DNA of 55,051 bases. Origin: Lysinibacillus fusiformis (lineage in GTDB: Bacteria; Bacillota; Bacilli; Bacillales_A; Planococcaceae). Shown here piece after piece: positions 41,353 to 49,644 of this stretch. The number at the start of each line of letters is the position of its first letter. Within the stretch, counting starts at the first letter, position 1. The translations under genes were made by a program, and so were the position numbers. The stretch is from NCBI RefSeq assembly GCF_003049525.1, contig NZ_PYWL01000019.1, forward strand, positions 1 to 55,051, read 5' to 3'. A model generated the notes under the pieces. It was not told the DNA's origin. It worked only from the letters and a program-made list of their open reading frames with translations, and searched no databases.

Positions 41353-42564
41353 TTAATTTAATACTTTAATACGCACTTTCTTACGTCCCCAGTTGCGTGC
41401 TTGGGTATCTGTTTGTACAAGTATATCGATCTTATTACCCTTAATTGCGCCACCAGTATCTCCAGCAATAGCTGTACCATACCCTTCAACCCAAACTTTT
41501 GAGCCTAGCTTAATAACAGAAGGGTCTACTGCTACAACCTTCAAGTTGGAATTTGAACGCAAGTTTATACCAGTTGCCGATGTACCTGAGCAACCGTTGC
41601 AATATGGCGTATAGGCTGTTGCTGTTACATAGAACTCTTTACCGCTTGATGGCTCTGCTGAACCACGCGATACAGTCGCTGCACTTGCAACTACAGTTTT
41701 AGTTCCGACTGCAACTACTTGCTTTTTCGGCTCTTTTAAAACTGCCTCAGATTGTAGATTCTTTGCTACAACCTTCCCATTTTCTTTGACAACTTCATAC
41801 GTACGAGAAACAGAACCCTTCTGTCCTGTTGCTACTACCTTTTCTTTCCCCTTTTGCAATGAAGCATCTTGCTTCTTTTCAACTGCGAAATCTAAAGAGT
41901 CTTCCACTACATCGATAACCTTTTCTACGCGAACTACTGTGATTTTACTCGCCGGAGTAAGAACGTCCTCCAGGTTATTTTCGACACGATCGAATTCATT
42001 TAACTGAATTCCTTGTTGTTTTAAAAAGTTAGCGACCGTAGTCGAAGTGGACCATACTTGTCTTTTGTTTACGCCATCGACAAGCGTTAATTGAAACGCT
42101 CTTTGAATATCGATTTTGTTTTCTGCGCCTAGCTCAGTATCTAGACCTTGTGCTAAAGAGTCATGTTCAGATACTTTAATATTCGCTTCCTTCAAAATGT
42201 CTTTCACTAGTGTTTCAGTTGTCCATACTTTTGACTGATTTCCATCAACTGAAATTGTTACTTCTTTTGCCTGTTCCCATTGAATTGCTAAGCCATTAAC
42301 AATTTTGGTGTTCAGAGAGGGTGATATTTTATCATGCGCTGCTACATCTATATTTTGATCTTGTAATAATTGTTCTACAGTTTTGGCATGTGTGGATACT
42401 TCGATTGTTTCTCCATTTGCTTCAAGCTTTACGGCTTTTTTCGTACCTTGATAAAGCACGAAAGAGATTACAGATACAAACAGGACAAGTGAAATAATTC
42501 TTATCACTGTTTGCTTACTCCTCAATGATCCTAAGAACAAGTTTTTCATGGAATTATTTGACAT
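41353..42564 (-). CDS. yabE: Cell-wall-active G5/3D domain protein YabE (Rpf/YocH-like)
   Basis: YabE is a putative cell-wall hydrolase or resuscitation-factor-like protein. The 403-aa protein has a basic N-terminus and one membrane segment (about 20-38). Ubiquitin-like DUF348 repeats (about 43-210) follow, then a G5 domain (about 213-290) and a C-terminal 3D domain (311-403). That domain has its three aspartates in VAVDPS (D347), AGDTGG (D369) and NKIDI (D380), which are the likely lytic transglycosylase-type site. The ATG follows AGGAGG. A consensus promoter with a palindromic -35 (42594-42622) drives it. In B. subtilis yabE is controlled by an antisense RNA; I see no clear plus-strand promoter for one here. 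Confidence 0.95.
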   Translation of the reverse strand: MSNNSMKNLFLGSLRSKQTVIRIISLVLFVSVISFVLYQGTKKAVKLEANGETIEVSTHAKTVEQLLQDQNIDVAAHDKISPSLNTKIVNGLAIQWEQAKEVTISVDGNQSKVWTTETLVKDILKEANIKVSEHDSLAQGLDTELGAENKIDIQRAFQLTLVDGVNKRQVWSTSTTVANFLKQQGIQLNEFDRVENNLEDVLTPASKITVVRVEKVIDVVEDSLDFAVEKKQDASLQKGKEKVVATGQKGSVSRTYEVVKENGKVVAKNLQSEAVLKEPKKQVVAVGTKTVVASAATVSRGSAEPSSGKEFYVTATAYTPYCNGCSGTSATGINLRSNSNLKVVAVDPSVIKLGSKVWVEGYGTAIAGDTGGAIKGNKIDILVQTDTQARNWGRKKVRIKVLN

Positions 42565-42593
42565 GAAAAAACGCCTCCTTAATACAAGGTTGG

Positions 42594-42622
42594 ATTATAC
42601 GGACTAGTTTTGACACTGTCAA
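42594..42622 (-). promoter_or_regulatory. yabE promoter (sigma-A) with palindromic -35
   Basis: The minus strand has TTGACA (42617-42622), a 17-bp spacer and TATAAT (42594-42599), a full consensus. The -35 lies inside the 13-bp palindrome TTGACAGTGTCAA (42610-42622). Confidence 0.9.
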
Positions 42623-42699
42623 CCCGAAAGTATTTCTTTGAAAATTGACTTCTTTGTTTTTGCCAACCGTAAACCCTGTATTGGAGGCATCTTAGCTAG

Positions 42700-43470
42700 T
42701 TAACTGTCAATCCCAAAAAATTTTTTCGCATTGTCGGTAGTTGCTTGTGCAATTTCCTCGATTGTCAACCCTTTCAAACGTGCAATTTCTTCCGCCACTA
42801 ATGGCACAAAAGCGGGTTCATTGCGCTTTCCACGGTAAGGATGTGGCGCTAAATAAGGGGCATCAGTTTCAATCATTAAGTGCTCAAGAGGGATATCCGT
42901 AGCCACTTCTTTTGGCAAACGTGCATTTTTGAATGTCACAGGTCCCCCAAGACTAATCATAAAATTCATAGCAATACATTCACGTGCTGTCTCTACACTC
43001 CCACTAAAGCAGTGCATAACACCCCCTACAGATGCTGCATTTTCTTCACGTAAAATATTTACAACATCCCCTGTTGCATCCCTATTATGAATGATAATTG
43101 GTAAATCAATCTTTTGCGCTAACTGTATTTGTTTGCGGAAAAGTGCCTGCTGAACATCCTTTGGTGATTTATCCCAATAGTAGTCCAACCCAGTTTCACC
43201 AATACCGACTATTTTTGGATGTGCTGCTAATTCCTCAATCCACTCTAAATCTTCCTGCGTGCAATCAATGGCGTCGACCGGATGCCATCCAATAACACCG
43301 TAAACAAAATCATATTGCTCTATTAGCTCCATAGTTCTTTCAATGGTTTTACGATCAAAACCTATAACCACCATTTTTTCTACTTTAGCTTCTAAAGCTC
43401 TATTGATTACATCTTGAAGGTCTTCCTCGTATTGATCTGCGTTTAAATGTACATGTGTATCAATAAACAT
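42700..43470 (-). CDS. yabD: TatD-family metal-dependent deoxyribonuclease YabD
   Basis: TatD enzymes are cytoplasmic metal-dependent 3'-5' exonucleases. The 256-aa protein is a TIM-barrel amidohydrolase, with metal ligands in DTHVHLN (H6, H8), GETGLDY (E92), IIIHNRDA (H128), MHCFSG (H153) and ETDAPYL (D203). The frame has an ATG two codons earlier that would abut the AGGAGA sequence. The ATG at 43470 (MFIDTHVHLN) has normal spacing and fits the family. It lies between metG and yabE, as in B. subtilis. Confidence 0.95.
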   Translation of the reverse strand: MFIDTHVHLNADQYEEDLQDVINRALEAKVEKMVVIGFDRKTIERTMELIEQYDFVYGVIGWHPVDAIDCTQEDLEWIEELAAHPKIVGIGETGLDYYWDKSPKDVQQALFRKQIQLAQKIDLPIIIHNRDATGDVVNILREENAASVGGVMHCFSGSVETARECIAMNFMISLGGPVTFKNARLPKEVATDIPLEHLMIETDAPYLAPHPYRGKRNEPAFVPLVAEEIARLKGLTIEEIAQATTDNAKKFFGIDS

Positions 43471-43676
43471 CTTCATTCTCCTAACATAGATTTTATTAAA
43501 ATTTATTATTTCATATTTTTCGTAAGCATTACAAATTTGTTACAAACGATTCGAGTTTGTGACAATCCACTTAATCGACAAAGCTCGAGTTGGTCCTATA
43601 TACCTAAAAATCCATTAATTTTACAGTATATAAATTATTTCAAAATAACAATAAGACTAATTCTACTAGCAGATTT

Positions 43677-43712
43677 GAAAAGCCTGCTGAATAATATCTA
43701 TTCAGCAGGCCA
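43677..43712 (-). terminator. Terminator of metG
   Basis: On the minus strand GCCTGCTGAA pairs with TTCAGCAGGC, extended by ATA/TAT bases around the loop, then TTTTC. It lies right after the metG stop. Confidence 0.88.
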
Positions 43713-43723
43713 TTCTTCGTTTG

Positions 43724-45700
43724 TTACTTTACTTTTGCACCATTTTCAAGTTTTGAATCTACAGATGCTAATTTTAAAATCCCATCTTTTTCCCCAGCTA
43801 GGATCATACCTTGTGATAATTCACCACGTAATTTAACTGGTTTTAAGTTTGCTACGACAATCACTTTTTGACCAACTAATTCATCTGGAGAATAGAATTT
43901 TGCAATGCCTGAAACTACTTGGCGTTGCTCGTATCCTAGGTCGACTTGAAGCTTTAATAATTTATCAGCTTTAGGCACCGTTTCACATGCGGTTACAGTC
44001 GCAACACGCAAATCAATTTTCATGAAATCATCAATAGTAATTTCAGGAATTTCTGGGTTCCCATCACTCTTTGTCTCACTTTTAACTTCTTCTTCTTGTG
44101 AAGTTTTTACTGAACCACGCATTTCTTCACGGATATAAGCAATTTCAACTTCATTTTCCAAACGAGGGAAAATAGGTATCCCTTTTTCTACCACTTTAAT
44201 GTTTGCTGGAATAGTATTGCCGAATGTTTCAATTGTATCCCATGCTAAGAATTTGTCATCCAAACCAAGCTGTTCCATCATACGTTTAGGTATTGTTGTC
44301 ATAAATGGTTGTAACATGACAGCAATTTGATGTAAGCTTTCTGCCAAATTTCGCATTACTGAACCTAATTTTGGTTTATCCGCTTCTTCTTTTGCTAATA
44401 CCCATGGTTGTGTTTCATCTATATACTTATTCGTGCGTGATACTAATGTCCATAAGTCTGCCAATACCACACTGAATTGCATTTTTTCCATACTTTCTTC
44501 ATATTTAATACGTACCGACTCAGCCTGCTCTTTTAATGCTGCATCAAATTCTGTCGATTGAAGATTCTCTGAAGGAATTATGCCATCGTAATATTTGTTA
44601 ATCATGGAAATAGTACGGTTTAATAAATTACCTAAATCATTTGCAAGATCAAAGTTTGTGCGTTCAATAAATGATTCTGGAGAGAATACTCCATCTGAAC
44701 CAAAAGGTAATTCGCGTAAAAGGAAATAACGAGTCGCATCAAGGCCATAACGTTCGATTAACATTTCTGGATAAATGACATTACCTTTTGATTTAGACAT
44801 TTTCCCGTCTTTCATCATAATAAAGCCGTGTGCAAAAACCTTTTTCGGTAATGGTAAATCTAAAGCCATTAAGAAAATTGGCCAATATATTGTATGGAAG
44901 CGAACGATATCTTTCCCTACTACATGCACATCTGCTGGCCAATATTTGTTGAATAATGTTTCATCATCTGAAAGATATCCTAATGATGTAATATAATTCG
45001 TTAATGCATCTACCCATACATAGATAACATGTTTGGGATCCCCAGGTACTTTAATACCCCAGTCAAAGGAAGTTCTCGATACTGATAAATCTTCTAACCC
45101 CGGTTTAATAAAGTTATTAATCATTTCATTTTTTCGAGACTCCGGTTCAATAAACCCAAGGTTTTCCTCATAATAAGATAATAAACGATCCGCGTATTTC
45201 TTCATATTAAAGAAGTACGATTCCTCTTTTACTTTATGGACGGGGCGACCACAGTCTGGACAATTGCCATCAACTAGTTGAGTCTCTGTAAAGAATGATT
45301 CACAAGGCGTACAATACCAGCCTTCATACTCACCTTTATATATATCTCCATTATCTAAAAACTTTTGGAAAATCTTTTCGACAGCTTTTGTATGTCGTTC
45401 TTGCGTTGTTTGAATAAAATCATCGTAAGAAATATCCATTAACGCCCAAAGCTTTTTCGCAGCCTCTGCAATTTCATTGACATAATCCTGAGGATGTTTG
45501 CCCGCTTCTGCTGCCTTCTCTTGAATTTTTTGTCCATGCTCGTCCATACCTGTCAAAAAACGAACATCATAACCACGTAAACGTTTATAACGTGCTATCG
45601 CATCTGATGCAACTGTTGTATATGCCGTACCAATATGAAACTTCCCACTTGGATAGTAAATGGGTGTTGTTATATAGAATGTTTTCTTTTGTTCACTCAC
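43724..45700 (-). CDS. metG: Methionyl-tRNA synthetase with Cys4 zinc knuckle
   Basis: MetRS charges initiator and elongator tRNA-Met. The 658-aa protein has a class I Rossmann core with FHIGTAY (residues 21-27) in place of the usual HIGH, and the KMSKS loop (300-304). The connective insertion has four zinc-ligand cysteines (C130, C133, C147, C150), which the B. subtilis and S. aureus enzymes lack. The helical anticodon domain and a C-terminal tRNA-binding OB fold (about 550-658, RVATVTACE and VSGIAKFYSP) follow. The frame opens with an ATG five codons earlier, but GGAGG spacing indicates the GTG at 45700 (MSEQKKTFYI). Promoter and terminator make it a single-gene unit. Confidence 0.96.
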   Translation of the reverse strand: MSEQKKTFYITTPIYYPSGKFHIGTAYTTVASDAIARYKRLRGYDVRFLTGMDEHGQKIQEKAAEAGKHPQDYVNEIAEAAKKLWALMDISYDDFIQTTQERHTKAVEKIFQKFLDNGDIYKGEYEGWYCTPCESFFTETQLVDGNCPDCGRPVHKVKEESYFFNMKKYADRLLSYYEENLGFIEPESRKNEMINNFIKPGLEDLSVSRTSFDWGIKVPGDPKHVIYVWVDALTNYITSLGYLSDDETLFNKYWPADVHVVGKDIVRFHTIYWPIFLMALDLPLPKKVFAHGFIMMKDGKMSKSKGNVIYPEMLIERYGLDATRYFLLRELPFGSDGVFSPESFIERTNFDLANDLGNLLNRTISMINKYYDGIIPSENLQSTEFDAALKEQAESVRIKYEESMEKMQFSVVLADLWTLVSRTNKYIDETQPWVLAKEEADKPKLGSVMRNLAESLHQIAVMLQPFMTTIPKRMMEQLGLDDKFLAWDTIETFGNTIPANIKVVEKGIPIFPRLENEVEIAYIREEMRGSVKTSQEEEVKSETKSDGNPEIPEITIDDFMKIDLRVATVTACETVPKADKLLKLQVDLGYEQRQVVSGIAKFYSPDELVGQKVIVVANLKPVKLRGELSQGMILAGEKDGILKLASVDSKLENGAKVK

Positions 45701-45735
45701 AAGAACTGCCTCCATTGTTTTACAATATACTTTCT

Positions 45736-45764
45736 ATTCTAACCAAGTCCGAAATTCGTTTCAA
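45736..45764 (-). promoter_or_regulatory. metG promoter (sigma-A)
   Basis: The minus strand has TTGAAA (45759-45764), a 17-bp spacer and TAGAAT (45736-45741), 36 bp upstream of the metG start. A 0A-box-like TGTCGAA (45789-45795, plus strand) lies 25 bp further upstream. Confidence 0.75.
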
Positions 45765-45943
45765 TGAAAGTTTATTATTTGCGAAAATTGTCGAATAATA
45801 TATTTAATCCATTTACTGACTTAAATAAGAACCTTTTATACTATAATCAAAAATATTTATTAAAAACCTTTTAAAAAAACAGAAAAAACAGCATTCTTCT
45901 CAAAAAAATTTTTAAAAAACCATAATATTAGTGCATTAATTAA

Positions 45944-45972
45944 TTGACGTTTATGGCATTACTTGGTATGAT
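45944..45972 (+). promoter_or_regulatory. abrB promoter (sigma-A)
   Basis: TTGACG (45944-45949), a 17-bp spacer and TATGAT (45967-45972) on the plus strand. It lies about 80 bp before the abrB start and just upstream of two 0A boxes. Confidence 0.85.
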
Positions 45973-45993
45973 AACTATCAGACAAAGAAATGA

Positions 45994-46010
45994 TGTCGAA
46001 ATTTGACGAA
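45994..46010 (+). promoter_or_regulatory. Tandem Spo0A boxes in the abrB leader
   Basis: TGTCGAA (45994-46000) and TGACGAA (46004-46010) both match the 0A box core TGNCGAA and start ten bases apart, one helical turn. The B. subtilis abrB promoter has the same pair downstream of its start site, where Spo0A-P represses abrB. The conserved site strongly suggests the same control here. Confidence 0.88.
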
Positions 46011-46049
46011 ATGCCAATATAACTTTTATAAATTAGGAGGAAAACTATT

Positions 46050-46328
46050 ATGAAATCAACAGGAATTGTTCGTAAAGTCGATGAGTTAGGTCGTGTAGTA
46101 ATACCTATCGAATTACGCCGTACACTAGGTATCGCTGAAAAGGATGCTTTAGAAATCTATGTGGATGATGATAAAATCATCTTAAAAAAATATATGCCTA
46201 ATATGACATGTGCTGTTACTGGCGAAGTTTCAGATGATAACTTCCGTCTAGTTGGAGGCAAATTAATTTTAAGTCCAGAAGGCGCTGAAATGTTAGTAAA
46301 AGAAATTCAATCAAACTTAAAAAAATAA
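46050..46328 (+). CDS. abrB: Transition-state regulator AbrB
   Basis: AbrB represses post-exponential genes until Spo0A-P shuts it off. The 92-aa protein has the N-terminal swapped-hairpin DNA-binding domain (1-53, GIVRKVDELGRVVIPIELRR) and a C-terminal multimerisation domain with LVGGKLILSPEG. The ATG follows AGGAGGAA. It is transcribed against the neighbouring genes, as in B. subtilis, from a promoter carrying two 0A boxes, and ends at its own terminator. It could act on spoVG in this window, as it does in B. subtilis. Confidence 0.97.
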   Translation: MKSTGIVRKVDELGRVVIPIELRRTLGIAEKDALEIYVDDDKIILKKYMPNMTCAVTGEVSDDNFRLVGGKLILSPEGAEMLVKEIQSNLKK

Positions 46329-46335
46329 TGCTTAC

Positions 46336-46369
46336 ACACCTAAATCAAGACAGTGATTTAGGTGTTTTT
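46336..46369 (+). terminator. Terminator of abrB
   Basis: ACACCTAAATCA and TGATTTAGGTGT form a perfect 12-bp stem around a 6-nt loop, followed by TTTT on the plus strand. Confidence 0.93.
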
Positions 46370-46474
46370 AATATAAACGTATACTATCTACTATACCCAA
46401 ATTGTGAACCCCTTATAATGTCCATGTCAGACCTTTATATGTAAGGTTACTATTATTTACATTTGTATTCAATC

Positions 46475-46511
46475 CAAAAAATTAAGAGCTACCCTAAGGT
46501 AACTCTTAATC
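46475..46511 (-). terminator. Terminator of rsmI
   Basis: On the minus strand ATTAAGAG and TACC pair with GGTA and CTCTTAAT around a small loop, followed by TTTTTT. It converges with the abrB terminator. Confidence 0.9.
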
Positions 46512-46512
46512 G

Positions 46513-47388
46513 TCATTGATTATGATATTCGTTATAGACATCTCTCTTCGCTAGTTGTCGTTCCTTGGCTACTTCTTTAATGGCTTCTTTAGAACTTACA
46601 TCGTTTTGTTGAAGGATATAATCCACGTGCTCGATAATAGACAGTGTATGCCAATAAGCCTTTTCAGAATCTTCCACTTCAACTTCCTGATTCCCCTCAA
46701 GGACTATACAAAATTCACCACGTATTTCTTCTGTTTGTGACCATTCTATAGCTTCTGCTAGGGTGCCACGCAAAAATTCCTCAAATTTTTTAGTCAGCTC
46801 TCGTGCTAAAACAATACGACGATTTCCGAGAATAGCTTCCATATCTTTTAATGTTTCCTTTAAGCGATGAGGTGCTTCATATAATAAAATCGTTTCTTGT
46901 CGTTTTTTTAATTGTTCTAATTGTTGGCGACGATCTTTTTTTCCACGATTTAAAAAACCATAAAAGAAAAATGGCTGAGGTGTTAATCCTGAAGCGATTA
47001 ATGCAGTTATTGCTGCATTTGGACCTGGTATAGGCACAACCGGAAAGTTTTGAGCAATTGCTTTTTCAACTATATCTGCACCAGGATCAGAAATACAAGG
47101 TAAACCTGCATCACTCACTAATGCGATGGTCTTCCCTTCCTGTAGAAAAGTTAATAATTTTTCTCCACCTACAGCTAGATTATGTTCATGGTAACTCATT
47201 AAAGGTGTGTCAATTTCAAAGTAGTTACATAATTTCTTTGTATTTCTAGTATCCTCTGCTGCAATAATATCAGCTTCTTTTAAAATACGGAGCGCCCGTA
47301 CACTAATATCCTCTAGATTTCCGATAGGTGTCCCTACAAGATATAAACAGCCTGTCTGATCGTGTATTGTACTTTTTTGTGATTTCAC
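46513..47388 (-). CDS. rsmI: 16S rRNA (cytidine-1402-2'-O)-methyltransferase
   Basis: RsmI methylates the ribose of C1402 in the decoding centre. The 291-aa protein is a tetrapyrrole-methylase-fold SAM enzyme, with LVGTPIGNLEDIS near the start, AAEDTRNT, VSDAGLPCISDPG (91-103) and the PGPNAAITAL loop, plus a C-terminal basic extension ending in KERQLAKRDVY. It begins at GTG, overlapping the yazA stop as GTGA, behind GGAGGGG. The yabA-yabB-yazA-rsmI order is that of B. subtilis. Confidence 0.96.
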   Translation of the reverse strand: MKSQKSTIHDQTGCLYLVGTPIGNLEDISVRALRILKEADIIAAEDTRNTKKLCNYFEIDTPLMSYHEHNLAVGGEKLLTFLQEGKTIALVSDAGLPCISDPGADIVEKAIAQNFPVVPIPGPNAAITALIASGLTPQPFFFYGFLNRGKKDRRQQLEQLKKRQETILLYEAPHRLKETLKDMEAILGNRRIVLARELTKKFEEFLRGTLAEAIEWSQTEEIRGEFCIVLEGNQEVEVEDSEKAYWHTLSIIEHVDYILQQNDVSSKEAIKEVAKERQLAKRDVYNEYHNQ

Positions 47389-47648
47389 GATTCACCCCTC
47401 CTTATATACATTATTTTTTGAGTTCTTGTTAGTTGCTTAAAAGCATATTCTGCGCGCATTGCCTCTTCCTTTGTTTCAAATTCTTCCTTATAAATACACT
47501 TTACTGGCCCTCTAGCTCTTGTATATTTTGCCCCTTTGCCAGCATTATGTACAGCTACACGCTTTTCTAAATTATTTGTATAGCCTGCGTAAAGTGATTG
47601 ATCCACACACTCTAGCACGTAAAAATAGTGACTATTGCTCTTTTCCAT
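47385..47648 (-). CDS. yazA: GIY-YIG domain protein YazA
   Basis: The 87-aa protein is a stand-alone GIY-YIG nuclease-like domain of the UPF0213 type, with FYVLECVDQSLYAGYT (a degenerate GIY...YIG), the NNLEKRVAVHN helix with the conserved arginine, AKYTRARGPV and the acidic residue in AMRAEYAFKQLT. Its substrate is unknown; DNA or RNA cleavage is possible. Its ATG lies inside the 3' end of yabB (17-bp overlap), and its stop overlaps rsmI. Confidence 0.92.
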   Translation of the reverse strand: MEKSNSHYFYVLECVDQSLYAGYTNNLEKRVAVHNAGKGAKYTRARGPVKCIYKEEFETKEEAMRAEYAFKQLTRTQKIMYIRRGES

Positions 47649-48381
47649 AAAGAATCTCTCTCACTTCTGCTGTGTATTCATTATTCTCATTATAGACATA
47701 CAATGGTGGTAATATTTTTAAATCAGGCTTCCCATCCTTTATTCCTTCTATTAATAATGTATTGGCCTCTTTTCCTTCTTTCGGATAAATAAGCTGCATT
47801 CGTTTTGGCTCTAAACGATTTGCACGCATTGCCGTAACTATATCTAATAATCGACCTGGTCGATGTACAAATGCTGCTTTCCCACCTTGCTTTAATAATT
47901 TGCTTGCTGATTGAATGGCCTCTTCTAAAGTTAAATAGAGTTCATGTCGTGCAATAGCATGATGCTCACTAAGATTTTTATCACTAGCTTCATGCGCTAA
48001 AAAATAAGGGGGATTGCACGTAACAACATCATATTTTTCAATGCCCAGTTGTTTCGGTATTTCTTTTACATCTCCAAGAATCATTTGAATTTGATTTTCT
48101 AATTGGTTATAGCGGACACTTCTCTCTGCCATATCTAGCAGGCGTGGCTGAAGCTCAACTCCTGTTATTTGCCCCTTCGTTCGTGCACTTAAAAAGAGAG
48201 GGATTACACCATTTCCCGAGCATAAATCTACAATACTTCCTTTATGAGAGGGAATACTGACAAACTTTGAAAGCAATACCGCATCCAATGAGAATGAAAA
48301 GACAGATGGACTTTGAATAATACGTAAATTCTCAGCCAATAAATAGTCTAGACGTTCATCACCTTTTAGCCATTTTTCCAT
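47632..48381 (-). CDS. yabB: tRNA1(Val) adenine-N6 methyltransferase-like protein YabB
   Basis: The 249-aa protein is a class I SAM methyltransferase of the TrmN6 (YfiC) family, with motif I VDLCSGNGVI (51-60), VELQPRLLD and the N6-adenine motif NPPY (123-126). By family it should methylate A37 of tRNA-Val, though this is inferred. The ATG follows AGGAGGAA. It starts after a terminator that separates it from yabA and overlaps yazA. Confidence 0.92.
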   Translation of the reverse strand: MEKWLKGDERLDYLLAENLRIIQSPSVFSFSLDAVLLSKFVSIPSHKGSIVDLCSGNGVIPLFLSARTKGQITGVELQPRLLDMAERSVRYNQLENQIQMILGDVKEIPKQLGIEKYDVVTCNPPYFLAHEASDKNLSEHHAIARHELYLTLEEAIQSASKLLKQGGKAAFVHRPGRLLDIVTAMRANRLEPKRMQLIYPKEGKEANTLLIEGIKDGKPDLKILPPLYVYNENNEYTAEVREILYGKEQ

Positions 48382-48407
48382 GCTAATTCCTCCTATGCTA
48401 CAAAAGA

Positions 48408-48442
48408 AAAGACTGATACCACCATGGTGGGAATCAGCCTTC
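48408..48442 (-). terminator. Terminator of yabA
   Basis: On the minus strand GGCTGAT and CCACC pair with GGTGG and ATCAGTC across single mismatches, with the palindrome CCACCATGGTGG at the tip, followed by TTTTCTTTT. Confidence 0.9.
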
Positions 48443-48444
48443 TA

Positions 48445-48801
48445 TTATACATTTTGTTTATTTAAAAATGATAGACAAAACAGACAATCTTCACCTTTTC
48501 GAGAGCTTCCAAAATGAACATGACAAACATGGAAACCTTCCTGGTATAGACGAGCTAGGTTATCATAGCCTTCACCTATATCTAGCGGACTCTCTTTCTT
48601 TACTTCAGCAGCTTGTACGGAGTGTGTATTTGAAAGTAGTTCTTCTAGACGTGTGCGAAGATGATGATTTTCTGTTTCGAGTGCCTTATGCTCTTCCATC
48701 ATTAACGCTACAAATTGTTTCAATGCACTAAATTGCTCCTGCATTGCTTCGAGCTGTTGTTCGAACTCCATAACGGTATCTAAGAAATTACGGTCCTTCA
48801 C
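48445..48801 (-). CDS. yabA: Replication initiation control protein YabA
   Basis: YabA binds DnaA and DnaN and limits re-initiation of replication. The 118-aa protein has an N-terminal leucine-zipper coiled coil (about 1-65), a linker, and a C-terminal zinc-binding domain starting DIGEGYDNLARLYQEG, with the ligands in HVCHVHFG and CLFC. The open frame has a GTG three codons earlier that lies inside the Shine-Dalgarno. The GTG at 48801 (MKDRNFLDTV) has GAGGTG at proper distance and resembles the B. subtilis start. It lies 27 bp after ricT. Confidence 0.95.
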   Translation of the reverse strand: MKDRNFLDTVMEFEQQLEAMQEQFSALKQFVALMMEEHKALETENHHLRTRLEELLSNTHSVQAAEVKKESPLDIGEGYDNLARLYQEGFHVCHVHFGSSRKGEDCLFCLSFLNKQNV

Positions 48802-48828
48802 CCAAGCCACCTCGTTAAATTCTCTATC

Positions 48829-49644
48829 TTATATAAGATTTTTTTCGCATGCTAGCAGTTCTTCTAGTGTATACTCAACTGTGCGCTCCTGCTCTTGTAA
48901 ATATACTTGAATAAGTCTTTCAAGCACATTTAAACCTACAACTTTACCGCGGCCATCTGGTGTCATAGCTACTTCACCTAAATCTGGCATACCTTCTTTT
49001 GCCTCTTCATACTCATCATTCTCATACTTTAAGCAACACATTAAACGTCCGCAAAGTCCTGATATTTTTGAAGGATTTAAAGATAAGTTTTGATCTTTAG
49101 CCATTTTTATAGAAACTGGCTCAAAATCTCCTAAAAATGTAGAGCAACATAGCATACGACCACAAGGCCCAATGCCTCCTAATAATTTTGCTTCATCACG
49201 AACACCGATTTGGCGAAGTTCGATACGTGTTCTAAATACCGAAGCTAAATCTTTTACAAGATCCCTGAAGTCAACTCGTCCTTCAGCTGTAAAATAAAAA
49301 ATGATTTTATTACGATCAAATGTATACTCAACATCTACAAGCTTCATTTCTAGATTATGTTCTATAATTTTAGTACTCGCAAGTTCAAATGCTCGTTTTG
49401 ACTCAGCAGCGTTTTCTTCTACTTGTATACGATCACGATCATCCGCCGGTCGAAGTACTTGTTTAAGTGGTAATACAACATCATTATCACCTACTACTTT
49501 TTGAGGGACAACCACTTTACCATATTCGACGCCACGCGCTGTCTCAACAATAACATATTGACTATCTTCTAATAGAAATGATGCTGGATCAAAATAATAT
49601 ATTTTACCCGCTTTTTTAAAGCGGACTCCTACTACATTATACAA
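48829..49644 (-). CDS. ricT: RicT (YaaT), Y-complex / PSP1 family protein
   Basis: RicT, RicA and RicF form the Y-complex, which carries iron-sulfur clusters and steers RNase Y processing of operon mRNAs, affecting competence, biofilm and sporulation. The 271-aa protein shows the PSP1 domain with the N-terminal MYNVVGVRFKKAGKIYYFD and six conserved cysteines in two similar motifs, GPCGRMLCC (C161, C166, C167) and GLCGRLMCC (C198, C203, C204). It starts at TTG after AGGAGGG and overlaps the holB end by eight bases. Confidence 0.96.
   Translation of the reverse strand: MYNVVGVRFKKAGKIYYFDPASFLLEDSQYVIVETARGVEYGKVVVPQKVVGDNDVVLPLKQVLRPADDRDRIQVEENAAESKRAFELASTKIIEHNLEMKLVDVEYTFDRNKIIFYFTAEGRVDFRDLVKDLASVFRTRIELRQIGVRDEAKLLGGIGPCGRMLCCSTFLGDFEPVSIKMAKDQNLSLNPSKISGLCGRLMCCLKYENDEYEEAKEGMPDLGEVAMTPDGRGKVVGLNVLERLIQVYLQEQERTVEYTLEELLACEKNLI

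Noticed and set aside
46003..46030. Second abrB promoter TTGACG with TTTATA
   Set aside because: The implied start site would fall in the Shine-Dalgarno sequence, and the bases are better explained as the second 0A box.
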